From assembly GCA_039619475.1 (NCBI GenBank), contig CM077116.1:173567863-173631862 (forward strand): a stretch of DNA of 64,000 nt, in the 5' to 3' direction. The notes under the pieces were generated by a model. The model ran no database searches. It saw nothing but the letters and a program-made list of their open reading frames with translations, and was not told the DNA's origin. The position numbers and the translations under genes are program-made. Positions 24,101 to 36,710 of this stretch are shown piece after piece; the stretch's first letter is position 1; each line of letters opens with the position of its first letter. Source of the stretch: Icerya purchasi. Its lineage: Eukaryota; Arthropoda; Insecta; Hemiptera; Monophlebidae.

Positions 24101-24414
24101 ATGAAAAATTTGTGAAAAATTCAAAAAAAGGGGACTACGCAGAAGAGAACCAGCCAATATTGGTAAAAACCGAAGTACGATATAGTAATTCTTACGTCTT
24201 CCCCTTTTTCTGTTTCTATCCATCTTATAATAATCGCGTTATGGTTGATTTTTGATAGTTTTTGTTGATGTTTTTATGTTTCTTTTTTCCTTTTTTTTAA
24301 TGTACTTCTCGCCAATATTCTTTGGTTTTCTGATGTCTTTACATACACGATGTGTTTTTCCTTCTTCACTTCACATTTAGATCTGAATTTCACGTGATTT
24401 TATTTTATATCCCA
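21188..24414. other. Gene-free stretch with (CT)n and a hairpin motif
   Basis: A CT microsatellite lies at 22340-22363, and a Penelope-type hairpin at 23966-23985 is listed separately. Other open frames here lack recognisable motifs. Confidence 0.5.
23966..23985 (-). other. Degenerate hammerhead/Penelope-like hairpin
   Basis: Minus strand: CTGAAGA, then GGGC-TTT-GCCC, then AAAA in place of the GAAA core. Same layout as 798-830 and 60108-60133 but with a lost core G, hence inactive as a ribozyme. Confidence 0.35.
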
Positions 24415-25354
24415 AAATCATGCCGTTACTTTTACTGATGCCTCTAAGAGGGCTGGTGTGGTTGGCGCCGCTTTTGTTTTTCCTTCTTCTAATCGCTCTG
24501 AATCCTTTAAACTTCCTTCCTACTGTTCTATATTTACTGCAGAATATGCTGTAATACTTCACGCACTTTTTTTTTTTTTTTTTTTTATCTCCATCCTCTT
24601 CTATCCTCCTCTCGGATAAATTTATTTTAAAAGCTGACTCGGAAAGTGTCTTGCAGGCCATTTCTTCTCCCTTACTAATTGCCCTCTTTTGAACCGCTTT
24701 AGTTCTTCTTATTCGCAATCTAGTTCACAAATTATTCCTGTTCCGTTCTATCGAAATAGATATCTATTCCGATTTCCTAGTCATGCGGGAATTCTTTTGC
24801 TCGCTTAGAGGCTTCCAATACCTATTCATAAATTTTTTGCTTACAATATTAATCATATATCCCCAGACAGTTTTTAGATTATGGAATAATATTTATTTTC
24901 CCCTTTTCCCTTTTATCCTTCCGCCTAGCCTCTTTACCCTCTCTCAGCACAGTTGGTGTCACAGATTTCCTTTTCTTTGTCGTCCCCTAATCACTGCCAT
25001 ATGTCGTCTTCGTTTCGGTCATAGCTTTGCAACATTTTTCCGTTTTCCCTTGTCTCTTCCCCGCCGTATCCTCTCTACCCAGAAGATCCCTTTTTTCTGT
25101 GTGTGATGTCGATCTTCAAATGTTCCCCACTTTGTTCGGAACGCTCTCTGTTTTATTCTCAGCTTTCGGATCACGGTCTTCCTACTCGATGACTCTCATG
25201 CCGTCTCATTTCCTTCCTTGTCAGTTGTTCCTATTCTAGCTTCTTATCTCGCATCAGATTAAAATCTGATATGTTCCTTTTGAGCTCTATTATTTAAATT
25301 TTCTCGGTCGGTTGCTTTTCGTTAGCGTACCCAGAATTAATAAAAAAAAAAAAA
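24415..25354 (+). pseudogene. Family X retrotransposon: RNase H domain and 3' end
   Basis: The reading starts VTFTDASKRAGVVGAAFVF (catalytic Asp in TDAS), then LPSYCSIFTAEYAVILHA (catalytic Glu in TAE), then after a T run (24568-24586) KADSESVLQAISSPLLI (second Asp) and PSHAGI. This is the conserved set for RNase H in I-superfamily ORF2. AICRLRFGHS follows near 25.0 kb, then AVSFPSLSVVPILASYLASD and a stop, a 3' UTR and poly-A (25342-25354). Frames shift several times. The C-terminus and 3' UTR match the copies at 4.2 kb and 53.4 kb. RT is absent, so it is 5' truncated. Confidence 0.87.
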
Positions 25355-27189
25355 CTTTTTTCCAATTTTTCTCAAATTTCTCTATTATAAAATTATCCAT
25401 ACAGCCCGAGATTGTTAATTTCAGTATGATTTTATTTTTCTTCAACGTGATATCGCACGTTCGTGTTGTAATTTCTATTTTTTCCAGCTAAAGATGGAAC
25501 GTTTCTGAAGATATATTTCTATTTATCAGCCGGTTTGCTATTTGGTATATATATACAGTATTCGTTCAAGTACATAGTATTCTAATAAACAGGTTAACTA
25601 TTCTTAAATTACATCGGTGTAATGATAAATGGTATCAGCGCGTACTGATTGCGAGGAATTTACGCCGGATATGTGATCGTTTAAATTTGTATCGATTTAT
25701 TATTCTTTCCCGGCCGCGATTGGAGCCGATGATTTGCTTGAAATACACCAAAAAAGAAAACCCCGAATAGCGTGTGTTGCGAGAGGAGCAGCGCATTTTG
25801 TAAGGCTATTAGCGGAGGAACGACGTTTAAATTTCGGTCGCGGTTAAATTTGTGTACGGACAAGCGAGACCGTCTGCGATGCTGGAATTTTTTAAAATTT
25901 AACAATTTTTGTAGTTGCATTTAAAGGCTCTCCGCCAGTGGTAGAGTGTGTGCCGTTCTGTGGACGAAATCTTTTATCTTATATATTCTATTCTTCTCGA
26001 CTGCGCGTCTGTCTAGTCGCCGGGGCATCAGGCCAAGCCCATTGTTGCAGTCATTTTATCGCCTTAAGTACGATGTCTATGTGTAGAGTATGCTACGCTG
26101 GTTCTTGATACGGCAATTCTTTCTTCCATTCCACATTGTCCAGCTTCGTGTCTTATCTTTGTCTAACTGGCCCATCGAAATAATCGCTTCTACAACTACA
26201 ACCGCACTACTGTGCACAGCCATTGTAGGGTTATACATTTTCTTTTTCCAGCTCCCGTCGCGTATTAGTATGCGTCGCGAGGCAAATGGTAGCGCAGCGA
26301 AATTCATCGTTGCACCAGGCTCTGCATACAAATTTTAATCTATTTAACTTTTTGTACCGCATAAAATGATATAACATTTCTTTACATTCAGTACCACCAT
26401 TATCAATGGTTCTTCTCGTGCCGGCTTTTCGTTGTCTACTGTCGACCTGTTTTTTTCTTCGCTTATTTCTCTTTTACTGTATAACTGTATAACTGTATAA
26501 CTATAACTATAGATATATTAAAATGAACGAAGTGTGTATGGGTCAAATTAATCCGAAAGTACTTTTATGATTTTCGGAGATTTGCAGTGAGGCACGACTG
26601 AGCGCAAACTAAATGTGACACAAGGACTGCTCCTAAATATTGTGAACTGATTTATTCGCTCGAACTTTTTTAACTTGTAAGAAATCTGTAATTCTTAAAT
26701 TTTTCTACACGAAATTTACCAATGAAACACGAAACCTAACCAGAATTACTTCGAAATTTTACTCGGAGAAATTTATTTTTTTTTGTTTATAAAATAATTT
26801 CGAATCGTTTTACGTAAAATTTGCCGAAAAAAAAAGAAAAACCCTAACCTGAAACCTACCCCGTTTTGAAATTGTCAAAAAATAATATAGACTACTTTCG
26901 GGCCAATCGTGCGAGCCGCTATGACTCGCTATTATACCGGGCATTTTAATAAAATTCAAAGTTGCACACAAGGTAAGATATGTTGCCTCTTTTTATGGCC
27001 ACCTGATGTAATGTGATCGCGATGACGTCTATTGTATTCCCGGCTGTAAAAGGACGACCGACTATCTCGAGTTAATGTTCGAATAAACTACAATTGAACT
27101 TGATGTCTCCTGGTGTTAATTAATATCAACGGTGTCGCGGTTACGCGATATGATCGATATTGACAAATCTTGTGAGTGTGTGTAAGTAC
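25355..27189. other. Gene-free stretch; possible LTR/primer-binding boundary near 27.1 kb
   Basis: A CTGTATAA motif repeats three times near 26.48 kb. At 27082-27150 an AATAAA-bearing stretch is followed by GGTGTCGCGG, which loosely recalls an LTR 3' end plus primer-binding site. No matching second LTR or gag/pol was found, so this is only a possibility. Confidence 0.35.
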
Positions 27190-27597
27190 CATTGCAGCCA
27201 ACTTTTGGTGCCAATCGGGCAGACCGGATTCGGTATCAATCACTTTGGGTTACGTCCAGGATACAATTCTGCTTTCGACACTTTTTAATCGTCCTTATGT
27301 ATTAGTCTGCGCTCGGCGGCGACGTGACTTCTTCGAAAAAAGTTCCGTTCCACTAAGCCTACACTGGCAACTATAGGTTTCTCGAGTAAAATCGCGGAGC
27401 GCCGTTTCTACGTCAATGAACATTTGACTCCCGAAAACTCAAATTTATTCCAAGCTGCTCGTGGTCTACATGGAAAAGGCTGGAAGTTCGTTTGGATCCG
27501 CGAGGGAAAGATTCTTGCCCGGAAGGACGAGGGTACTCCTATTATCCGGATCCACTCCACTGAACAAATCTCAGGACTTAAAATATCCTCTGTTTGA
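27190..27597 (+). pseudogene. CR1-type ORF1 C-terminal relic
   Basis: The block NRPYVLVCARRRRDFF (about 27286-27333) shifts frame into KFRSTKPTLATIGFSSKIAE, then RRFYVNEHLTPENSNLFQAA and GWKFVWIREGKILARKDEG, PIIRIHS and a TGA at 27595. The FYVNE.LTP.N..LF..A......KFVW.R.GKI..RK pattern is the conserved C-terminus of ORF1 RNA-binding proteins in CR1-group elements. It lies 1 kb upstream of a same-strand CR1-like ORF2 and is probably part of the same element. One frameshift separates the two halves, and the N-terminus is not recognisable. Confidence 0.78.
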
Positions 27598-28555
27598 CTA
27601 TGGTCAAATTTCTATGATGGTAAGTGGTTGATTTCTTCTAATTATTTCTTGTTTTACTTTCTACTAGAAAGTGTATATTGGTTTTATACATGTATTTCGG
27701 GGAAGATAACTTTTATTTTTATTATATTACTGTTACACTTAACCAATAACTTTAATAGTTCGTACTTAAGATATATTACTATTGCTATTACTATTTTAGA
27801 ATACTTAATTCATGTTAAATTTAACTGTAATAAAAGAGTTTTCACTGTTTACTTCACGGTAACTAAGATAGCTCTTACTTTACCGTTATTTTTAATATTA
27901 TACTTTAATATAGTTTCCACTAATTTACCTTATTATTGTTAGAAACATTTTGTTTTTTCATTATACTTTGTTTTTAACATTAATCATAGAAAAAATAACA
28001 ATACGTATAAAATTCGTTTTACTTTGCCTTTTTAGTTCATTTTCTAGTAAACTGTACATACATCCCAATTTTGTTGCAAATATTGCCTACATATATTCTA
28101 ATTTCAAATTGTCTTTCTGTTCAATTTTATAACTTAATCAGTCAGTTTAAATTTCATTTTTCAACCTTCATAATTTTAAAATCTATTATTTAAAGCAATA
28201 CAGAGTGAAATAAATAAACAAACAAAATACGACATATGTATCATTCTACTTATTTAATGAACTAATTTAACTTTAACTTTATACTCTTAAGTAATTGCTT
28301 ACAACATACAACTACTTTTTAATATGTTATTAATGCGAATTCTTAAAGATTTAATTATTTACAGTTTTCTTTATTATTTTTTGACAAATTCATTGGTTTC
28401 GTTTTAATTTACTATTTAGAAAGATATGTAAATATAAAAATGATCCTAATTTATTCTTCAATTAGTTCAGTTAAGATAGAATAGAGTTTTCCTTCAAAGC
28501 AAGTGGGCATCCATTTCTTTTATACATGTTTGATCGCTGTTAATTATAAGTTCAT
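27598..28555. other. AT-rich segment between the ORF1 relic and ORF2
   Basis: About 950 bp, very AT-rich, without coding motifs. It occupies the place where the N-terminal third of the endonuclease should be, so it is either an insertion or a replaced segment. Confidence 0.45.
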
Positions 28556-31291
28556 ATGTACACCTTAATCATTCACGATTTCTTTTTTTCTTTCTTGTTA
28601 TATGATGAGAAATTGACGCGATACTCCATCCCAGGTTTCACTTCTGTGGGACAATGTCGACAGGGTAAGAGGTCGGGTGGGGTTATAATATTTGTCAAAT
28701 TAAGTATACCATTCGATATTGTTAATTTCTCTATCTCGTCTGCAAATGTTGTGGGAATAAAGATAAAACTAACGAATAACAAACTCATAACATTTTTCGG
28801 TACGTACCGTTTCTGTTCTCCAAATTATAATGATTTCTTACAGGACTTGCAATATATCATTGGCACCTCATCGCCTATATGTATCATAACGGGCGATATA
28901 AACATAAATCTTTTAGACGAGACTAAATCATCTGATTATTTAAACTTACTCTATTCTCTTGGTTTCTCGAGTATTATTAAAGAGCCGACCTACACACGGT
29001 GTCGACTGAATTACACATCTTGTATAGATCACTTGTTTATTAGAAATATAGATAATAATTTATTCAGTCCAAACATTAATCATGAGATTCTTAACATTAG
29101 TTTCTCTGATCATTGTGCCATTAGTGCAGATGTAAAAACAGACTTTACATATCAAACATATTCGTCAAAACAAAAATACTTTTTTGATAAATCGCTTTTC
29201 ACTAAAAATCTTAGCAACTACTCGCTCAATGAACTATATCAAAGTGATCTTTCTATTGATGAAAAATTTAATTTATTACTAACTATACTCAAAGAATGTT
29301 TGAACAGTGCAGCAGTACTTCAACCCAATAAAAGAGGTTTCCACAAAAGGTCTCACTGGATCACTGATGAAGTAGTAACACTTACACAAAAGAAAAATCA
29401 ACTTTATAAATTATCCAAGTCATCATCAACAAATTCCACACTTCTAGCTCAATTTAAAAAAGTCTCTAAAGAAGTTCAAAAGCAGGCCAGGAAAGCAAAG
29501 ATGGATTATTATAGTAAATTATTACAAAACTGTGGTTTTGACCAAAAAAGATACTGGTCGGTCATCAAAAACGTTTTAGGAAACTCAGACCATACAATTA
29601 AAGAAATCTCCATAAACGGTTCTAAAATCAATGTTGTTGGTAATGAAAAATTAGTATCAAATGGTTTCAATAACTATTTCTCTGACGCAGTTAAGAATTT
29701 ACGAAAAAATAACAATGTGATTCATACATACACTTCCAAAGGGGTACCTAATTTAAAGTCATTTGGGTTCTATGATTTACTTCCCGATGAAATAAAGTCT
29801 GGAATTCTTTCCCTGCCAAACAAATTTTCTTTCGGATCAGACGGAATTTCTATTATTCTAATAAAAGAAAACATTAATTTCTTTATTAGACCTTTAACAT
29901 ATTTATTTAACCAATCCATTAAAGAAGAAACATTCCCAGAAGTATTAAAATTAGGTATCATAACTCCTATTCACAAATCTGGAGACAAAGCTGATCTTTC
30001 AAACTATAGGCCCATCTGTATTCTCCCCACCATTTCAAAAATATTTGAAAAGTGCATAAAACGCCGAATGCTTGCTTTTCTACAATCAAATGAATTTTTC
30101 AGCGTGAATCAATACGGTTTTATGCCTGGAAGAAGTACGAATGATGCAATTTTTGATCATTGCTCGCTAATAGCCAAAAATTTAGAATCAGGGCGATCTG
30201 TAGCGGCAGTCTATCTAGATCTTAAAAAGGCCTTTGATGTCGTTGACCACAACATATTATTACACAAATTGCATCATTGTGGTTTCCGTGGCATTATACA
30301 TAACTGGTTTAAGTCATACCTAACCAAAAGGTTGTACACTACAAAAATTAATAGTGTACACAGTGACAACATTGTAAATCAGCATGGAGTACCTCAAGGA
30401 AGTATTCTAGGACCACTTCTATTCTTAATTTATATTAACGACTTATGCAACCTAGATATAAACGGTAAAATATTTTGTTATGCAGATGACACTGCTCTCC
30501 TTATAAGTGCTCGGGAAAGTAGTGTTCTACAACACCTAATACAAACAGATCTGACAAAAATTAAAAATTGGTTGGCTGAAAATTTTGTTACAGTTAATTT
30601 AAATAAAACAAAATTTATGATATATAGTAATTTACCCCAGACCCGTTGGGATAATATAACAATCTATTGGGACAATAACAACATATTAGAAAAAGTGTAC
30701 AATATTAAATATCTTGGAATGTTTTTAGATTGTAAGCTACTCTGGGATAAACACATCCAATATCTTGCATCTAAACTATGGAGGTTAAACTTTTTATTCT
30801 ATCACCTTAGTCATCATTTCAATATCAAGCATCTCCGTCGAATATATCTAGCACTATACCAGCCAGTTCTCACATACGGCATCATGCACTGGGGTCATGC
30901 CTCTGCTTATTACTTACGACAGATAACACAATTGCAAAAACGAATATTAACCTTATGTAGCAATCGTGGAGACATACCAAATAATAATGGACTGTTAACA
31001 GTAAGCAACTTATATGAAATACATCTTCTATTTGTTTTAAAGAACAAATCAAAATTTAACATATCCATGAAACCTGGAATAACAAGACAATCTAAACAAG
31101 AAATAGCTAAGATATCACGAACTAATAAACACCATGTACGTCAACAGGCCTTTTATATGGGTTTCAAACTGTTTAATTCTTTGCCTGTAGCTATAAAAAT
31201 GCAACTCCAAACTGGGGAACCACCACTAAGAAATTATAAATACAGGCGAAAGTATCTCATTAATTACTTTAGTAAAAACGTGACTCATTAA
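28556..31291 (+). CDS. CR1-group ORF2: partial endonuclease plus complete reverse transcriptase
   Basis: A 911-codon open frame for the non-LTR ORF2 that nicks target DNA and copies the element RNA. Similarity to endonuclease begins near residue 17 (DEKLTRYSIPGF) and includes GGVIIF, GDININLLDE, the CIDHLF block and SDHCAIS. The N-terminal catalytic segment (WN.R/ETWL region) is missing. RT motifs follow in order: FGSDGISIILIKE, SNYRPICILPTISKIFEK, QYGFMPGRSTNDAI, AVYLDLKKAFDVVDH, HGVPQGSILGPLLFLIYIND, the YADD catalytic site at 30479-30490, NIKYLGMFLD and LTYGIMHWG. The C-terminus has the YKYRRKYLI end common in CR1 proteins. The first Met is probably not native. RT is uninterrupted, so the copy is young or selected, but it cannot be autonomous. 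Confidence 0.93.
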   Translation: MYTLIIHDFFFSFLLYDEKLTRYSIPGFTSVGQCRQGKRSGGVIIFVKLSIPFDIVNFSISSANVVGIKIKLTNNKLITFFGTYRFCSPNYNDFLQDLQYIIGTSSPICIITGDININLLDETKSSDYLNLLYSLGFSSIIKEPTYTRCRLNYTSCIDHLFIRNIDNNLFSPNINHEILNISFSDHCAISADVKTDFTYQTYSSKQKYFFDKSLFTKNLSNYSLNELYQSDLSIDEKFNLLLTILKECLNSAAVLQPNKRGFHKRSHWITDEVVTLTQKKNQLYKLSKSSSTNSTLLAQFKKVSKEVQKQARKAKMDYYSKLLQNCGFDQKRYWSVIKNVLGNSDHTIKEISINGSKINVVGNEKLVSNGFNNYFSDAVKNLRKNNNVIHTYTSKGVPNLKSFGFYDLLPDEIKSGILSLPNKFSFGSDGISIILIKENINFFIRPLTYLFNQSIKEETFPEVLKLGIITPIHKSGDKADLSNYRPICILPTISKIFEKCIKRRMLAFLQSNEFFSVNQYGFMPGRSTNDAIFDHCSLIAKNLESGRSVAAVYLDLKKAFDVVDHNILLHKLHHCGFRGIIHNWFKSYLTKRLYTTKINSVHSDNIVNQHGVPQGSILGPLLFLIYINDLCNLDINGKIFCYADDTALLISARESSVLQHLIQTDLTKIKNWLAENFVTVNLNKTKFMIYSNLPQTRWDNITIYWDNNNILEKVYNIKYLGMFLDCKLLWDKHIQYLASKLWRLNFLFYHLSHHFNIKHLRRIYLALYQPVLTYGIMHWGHASAYYLRQITQLQKRILTLCSNRGDIPNNNGLLTVSNLYEIHLLFVLKNKSKFNISMKPGITRQSKQEIAKISRTNKHHVRQQAFYMGFKLFNSLPVAIKMQLQTGEPPLRNYKYRRKYLINYFSKNVTH

Positions 31292-33560
<2,269 letters not shown>

Positions 33561-33580
33561 GAAAGAAGCGCTTAATTTAA

Positions 33581-33840
33581 CCAAAAGTACTCTTTTCATA
33601 CAAATTATACCATTCAGGGCTAAAAATACCCGCATTTTATACACAACATCAAATTTTAAAGGAAAAAGTCCATTTTACACAAAATATCTCCACTTTTAGG
33701 TGCAAAACAACAATTTTATCGTAAAATATCGCAATTTAGTATAAATGCTATCGTTTTCGGTAAAAATCACCAAATTTTAATGAAAAATGGCCCATTCTAG
33801 GGAAAAGCACCGGATTTTTGCTACAAATAAAACATTTTAA
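33581..33840. repeat. 20-bp-period degenerate array of alternating A- and T-tracts
   Basis: Thirteen successive 20-bp units keep an almost constant register (starts 33581, 33601, 33621 ... 33821). Each has an A-run near positions 3-6, a C-rich centre and a T-run near positions 14-17, for example TAAAAATACCCGCATTTTAT and GGAAAAGCACCGGATTTTTG. Sequence is diverged but period is preserved. The 20-bp flanks at 33561 and 33841 fit more weakly. Tracts spaced about one helical turn apart could produce intrinsic curvature. No coding potential. Confidence 0.85.
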
Positions 33841-34001
33841 TTAGAACCAGCACTATCTCTATGCACTCCAATTAAGTTTATACAAACTATTTTAAGTCGC
33901 CACACATCCTCAAATATAACAAATTAAAGAAATAAACACGATTGTTAATACAAAAAAAAAAAATACACAATGTCAAAATTACACTTAATAATAGTACATA
34001 G

Positions 34002-34826
34002 CCCTGCGGGGCACGGGTTGTTGTAACTAGAGTTACCTTCTCTAGTAAGTAGTCACTCGACCGTCATATGATGCTAGTCCCACCGGCGGAGAAACGAAAC
34101 AACAACCACGTGAGTCCGTACGTCCACGTCGTGCAGGGTGGTAATTTCCTATTTCGGCGGGCTTAGCGCTGATTAGGAAAGCTAAAGCAGAACTCACAAA
34201 AATAGCTGATAGGAAAACGGAGGGAGGATCACCTGCTGAAGGTGATCTTACTAATAAATACCGTTAAGCTGTATACTGCTTTAACAACAGCAGACTATCA
34301 GCAACTCATTCGTGACATATGTGCCCCAGTCAGATTGGCGAATACCAATCTAGAGTGAGTAGGCGAGTATCCGGCGCCTTAAAATCGGGTCTTGTCGGCT
34401 AAGGGAGTAAACCCTAACAGAAAATCCAATGGAAGGCAACGGGAAACCACCACTGTACCTTTCTCGATAATTATGACGTGTCAAGAAAATAACATAAATA
34501 CTATACCTATGGGGCACACTTGTAAAAGTGTGCCAGGCAATAGGCGGCCTCCTGTAGCAATACAGGTTGACTCGAGTCCTCCTGCGCCCTTGTTGGTACA
34601 GCAGTCTATAGGTGAAGCCCAACAAGTTGAAGAATTGAGATTTCAATCCCAAGGTTATCGTGCGATGGCAGAGAAGCAACTCTTAAATGGAAATAAAATA
34701 CGAACACGAACTGGACTGACATCAGCTCAATCCATGATCTCATCCAAGGAGCAAGAGAACGCAAGTTTTAGCTGCCATCTGATCGCCAACGCTCTAGGAG
34801 GAGTACGGCACATCAAGAAGAAGAAG
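34002..34826 (+). mobile_element. Internally deleted RTE-type derivative with TSD
   Basis: Starts CCCTGCGGGGCACGGG and ends in (AAG)n. Flanks AATAGTACATAG (33990-34001) and AATAGTACACATAG (34827-34840) are a near-perfect TSD differing by a CA step. The 5' part holds the GTAAACCCTAAC and GGAAGGCAACGGGAAACC blocks that I associate with RTE-like 5' ends. The last 45 bp (CAACGCTCT...AGTACGGCAC then AAG repeats) match the end of the RTE copy at 8.83-9.45 kb (CAACGCTCT...AGTATGACAC then GAA repeats). Endonuclease and RT are missing, so a 5' end is joined to a 3' end. Confidence 0.78.
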
Positions 34827-34850
34827 AATAGTACACATAGTTTGATGTAA
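34392..34850 (+). CDS. ORF in the RTE derivative (N-terminal pre-endonuclease segment)
   Basis: A 152-codon frame covering most of the element and running 24 bp past it. The central part is Pro/Gln-rich (GNRRPPVAIQVDSSPPAP). The last third, NKIRTRTGLTSAQ and QENASFSCHLIANALGG, resembles the leader preceding the WNVR endonuclease motif in some insect RTE proteins; this is from general familiarity, not a search. It ends in Lys repeats coded by the AAG tail. No catalytic domain is present and I assign no function. Confidence 0.4.
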   Translation: MSAKGVNPNRKSNGRQRETTTVPFSIIMTCQENNINTIPMGHTCKSVPGNRRPPVAIQVDSSPPAPLLVQQSIGEAQQVEELRFQSQGYRAMAEKQLLNGNKIRTRTGLTSAQSMISSKEQENASFSCHLIANALGGVRHIKKKKNSTHSLM

Positions 34851-35825
34851 TCATGCGATACACATATTGTTATCTAATCTTTTAGTTCGGCTAAAACAAT
34901 GTTAACCTTTTTACGGAATTGGTTACAGCTAGAGTTTCCCAAAGCTACTGTGTCTATATTATTACTACATATTATTCTTTTATCATCGTTACTAATCAAT
35001 ACTACTTTAACCTGCTCCAGGGTGTATATGATTATAACTTTGATTATTGTAATACATCGTATAATTATCACTTAATTTACCAGACACACCATTCACACAA
35101 TTATAATAATCTATAAAATCAAGTTCATCCTTAATTATAGATGACTGTACATCTTTACATTTTCTAATTTCTTTGTTATCTACAATAATTATAGAATACA
35201 TTTTCGGACGCAGTCCAATAAATTCACTAATTGGAGTGCCATTTAATTAAATATACCCAGCTTCTTTTTCTTTTCTATTGAATAACACAAATGATAGGGT
35301 AGACCCAGCACATGTCAAAAAACAATTCTGCTAAATATCAAACACAGCCTTTGCAGCAGTTAAAATAATTGTATAATAATATAGGTTAGTGATTATCAAT
35401 CGCCAACTCTAATTACTCATATATGTAGGGTATCACACTAGAAACATATAGGACAGAACAGGAATAATCCTAGTTGAGAATAGTACTGCGGTTATTTTGT
35501 TTGGATATATGTGAATAACTATTAAAATCTGTAAGCAGGGACATATCTTCTCATAAACTTTGTCAATTATTTCGGTTAGATATATATTATTGCACCTTTT
35601 AAATCGTATAAACACAACAGATGCTTCGAACGTAAGTGAGATATACATTAAATTATATACATACAAACAAGCACTGCTAGCAAAGATTAGCCTAATTTCA
35701 ATTAATCAACACATCAAACCATTTTCAATGGATTATTTGCTGGAACAAGCATGGGAGGCACGGTAATATTGGGTTAACAAGTTGTATTAGCACTGGCCAG
35801 CTACAGATATAATAAAGCGCATTAT
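34851..35825. other. AT-rich stretch with weak coding-like traces
   Basis: Minus strand 35201-34874 has two overlapping frames (DELDFIDYYNCVNGVSGK; ALGNSSCNQFRKKVNIVLAE) that look like one decayed ORF with a shift. I do not recognise the family. Otherwise empty. Confidence 0.35.
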
Positions 35826-36305
35826 CAAAGCATGCGCATACAAAAATTGCCGATTTGGTATGAATTAGAAAAGTTTTAAAGGTGGCTGGTCAACAGTGAA
35901 ACATATTCTCAAAGTGTACACAGTCGTAAATAACTAGTACCGGTTAGCAAATTATCACACAGGTTAGGCAAAGGTGTAGACATATCATCAACACATATGC
36001 AATCACACAAGCATATTAGCAAATTATTACGACGTCGGTTAGGCAATGGTAAATGTATCGTCAACACACATGTAAACGTACACAAAACAGCAGATTTGGT
36101 ATGGGGTTAGAAAAATGTTAAAGCTGGCTAGTCAACATTAAAACAGATTCTCAAAGCATACACAAACATAAACAGCTACTATTGGTTAGTACAAGTTATT
36201 TTATTGGTCAGACGAAAGCAAATGGACTATCAACATACTTGCACACACAAGCATGCAAAGCAACTTAGTACGGGTTAGAAAAATTATAAGTGGCTGATTA
36301 AAGCC
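35826..36305 (+). repeat. About 240-bp tandem repeat, two diverged units plus partial third
   Basis: GATTTGGTATGAATTAG at 35852 recurs as GATTTGGTATGGGGTTAG at 36092 with colinear downstream similarity (GGCTGGTCAACA / GGCTAGTCAACA; ATTCTCAAAG; CATCAACACA / TATCAACATA). A partial third unit starts near 36268 (TAGTACGGGTTAGAAAAAT). Confidence 0.8.
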
Positions 36306-36466
36306 TTTCCCGTAATCTCCGTATTCATTGAGTATTGTTATTGAGTGAGGGCCTTCATTTTTTAGGCGTCTGCAGAGAAAGCATGCATGACCAAAAAGGT
36401 TTATTTTACTACATAGATAGCTTCGTGTGCTACAATAATACCGGAGTGATCACGTTTTTATGTCCT

Positions 36467-36710
36467 AGAGACTTCATTGTAGAAATGCAATTTTTTATAC
36501 TGCCACAACACTAATGCGAGACTAGCGCTCTTGCATAATTTGGTGAAGAGGTCTCATTTTAGGAGTATAGTTCTTTGTACTGCCACAACACTAATGTGAT
36601 ACTAGCGTTTTTGTATAATTTAATACTATAGAGACTTCATTGCAAGAGTGTAGTTCCTTGTACTGCCACAACACTAATGCGACACTAGCGCTCCTGCATC
36701 CCCCTGCTGA
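36467..36710 (+). repeat. 80-83-bp minisatellite, three units
   Basis: The word ACTGCCACAACACTAATG begins at 36499, 36579 and 36662. Surrounding AGAGACTTCATT and GCGACACTAGCGCT segments repeat in step. No ORF. Confidence 0.88.

Noticed and set aside
34350..34679. 109-codon minus-strand frame opposite the RTE derivative ORF
   Set aside because: Antisense shadow of the element; no recognisable motif.
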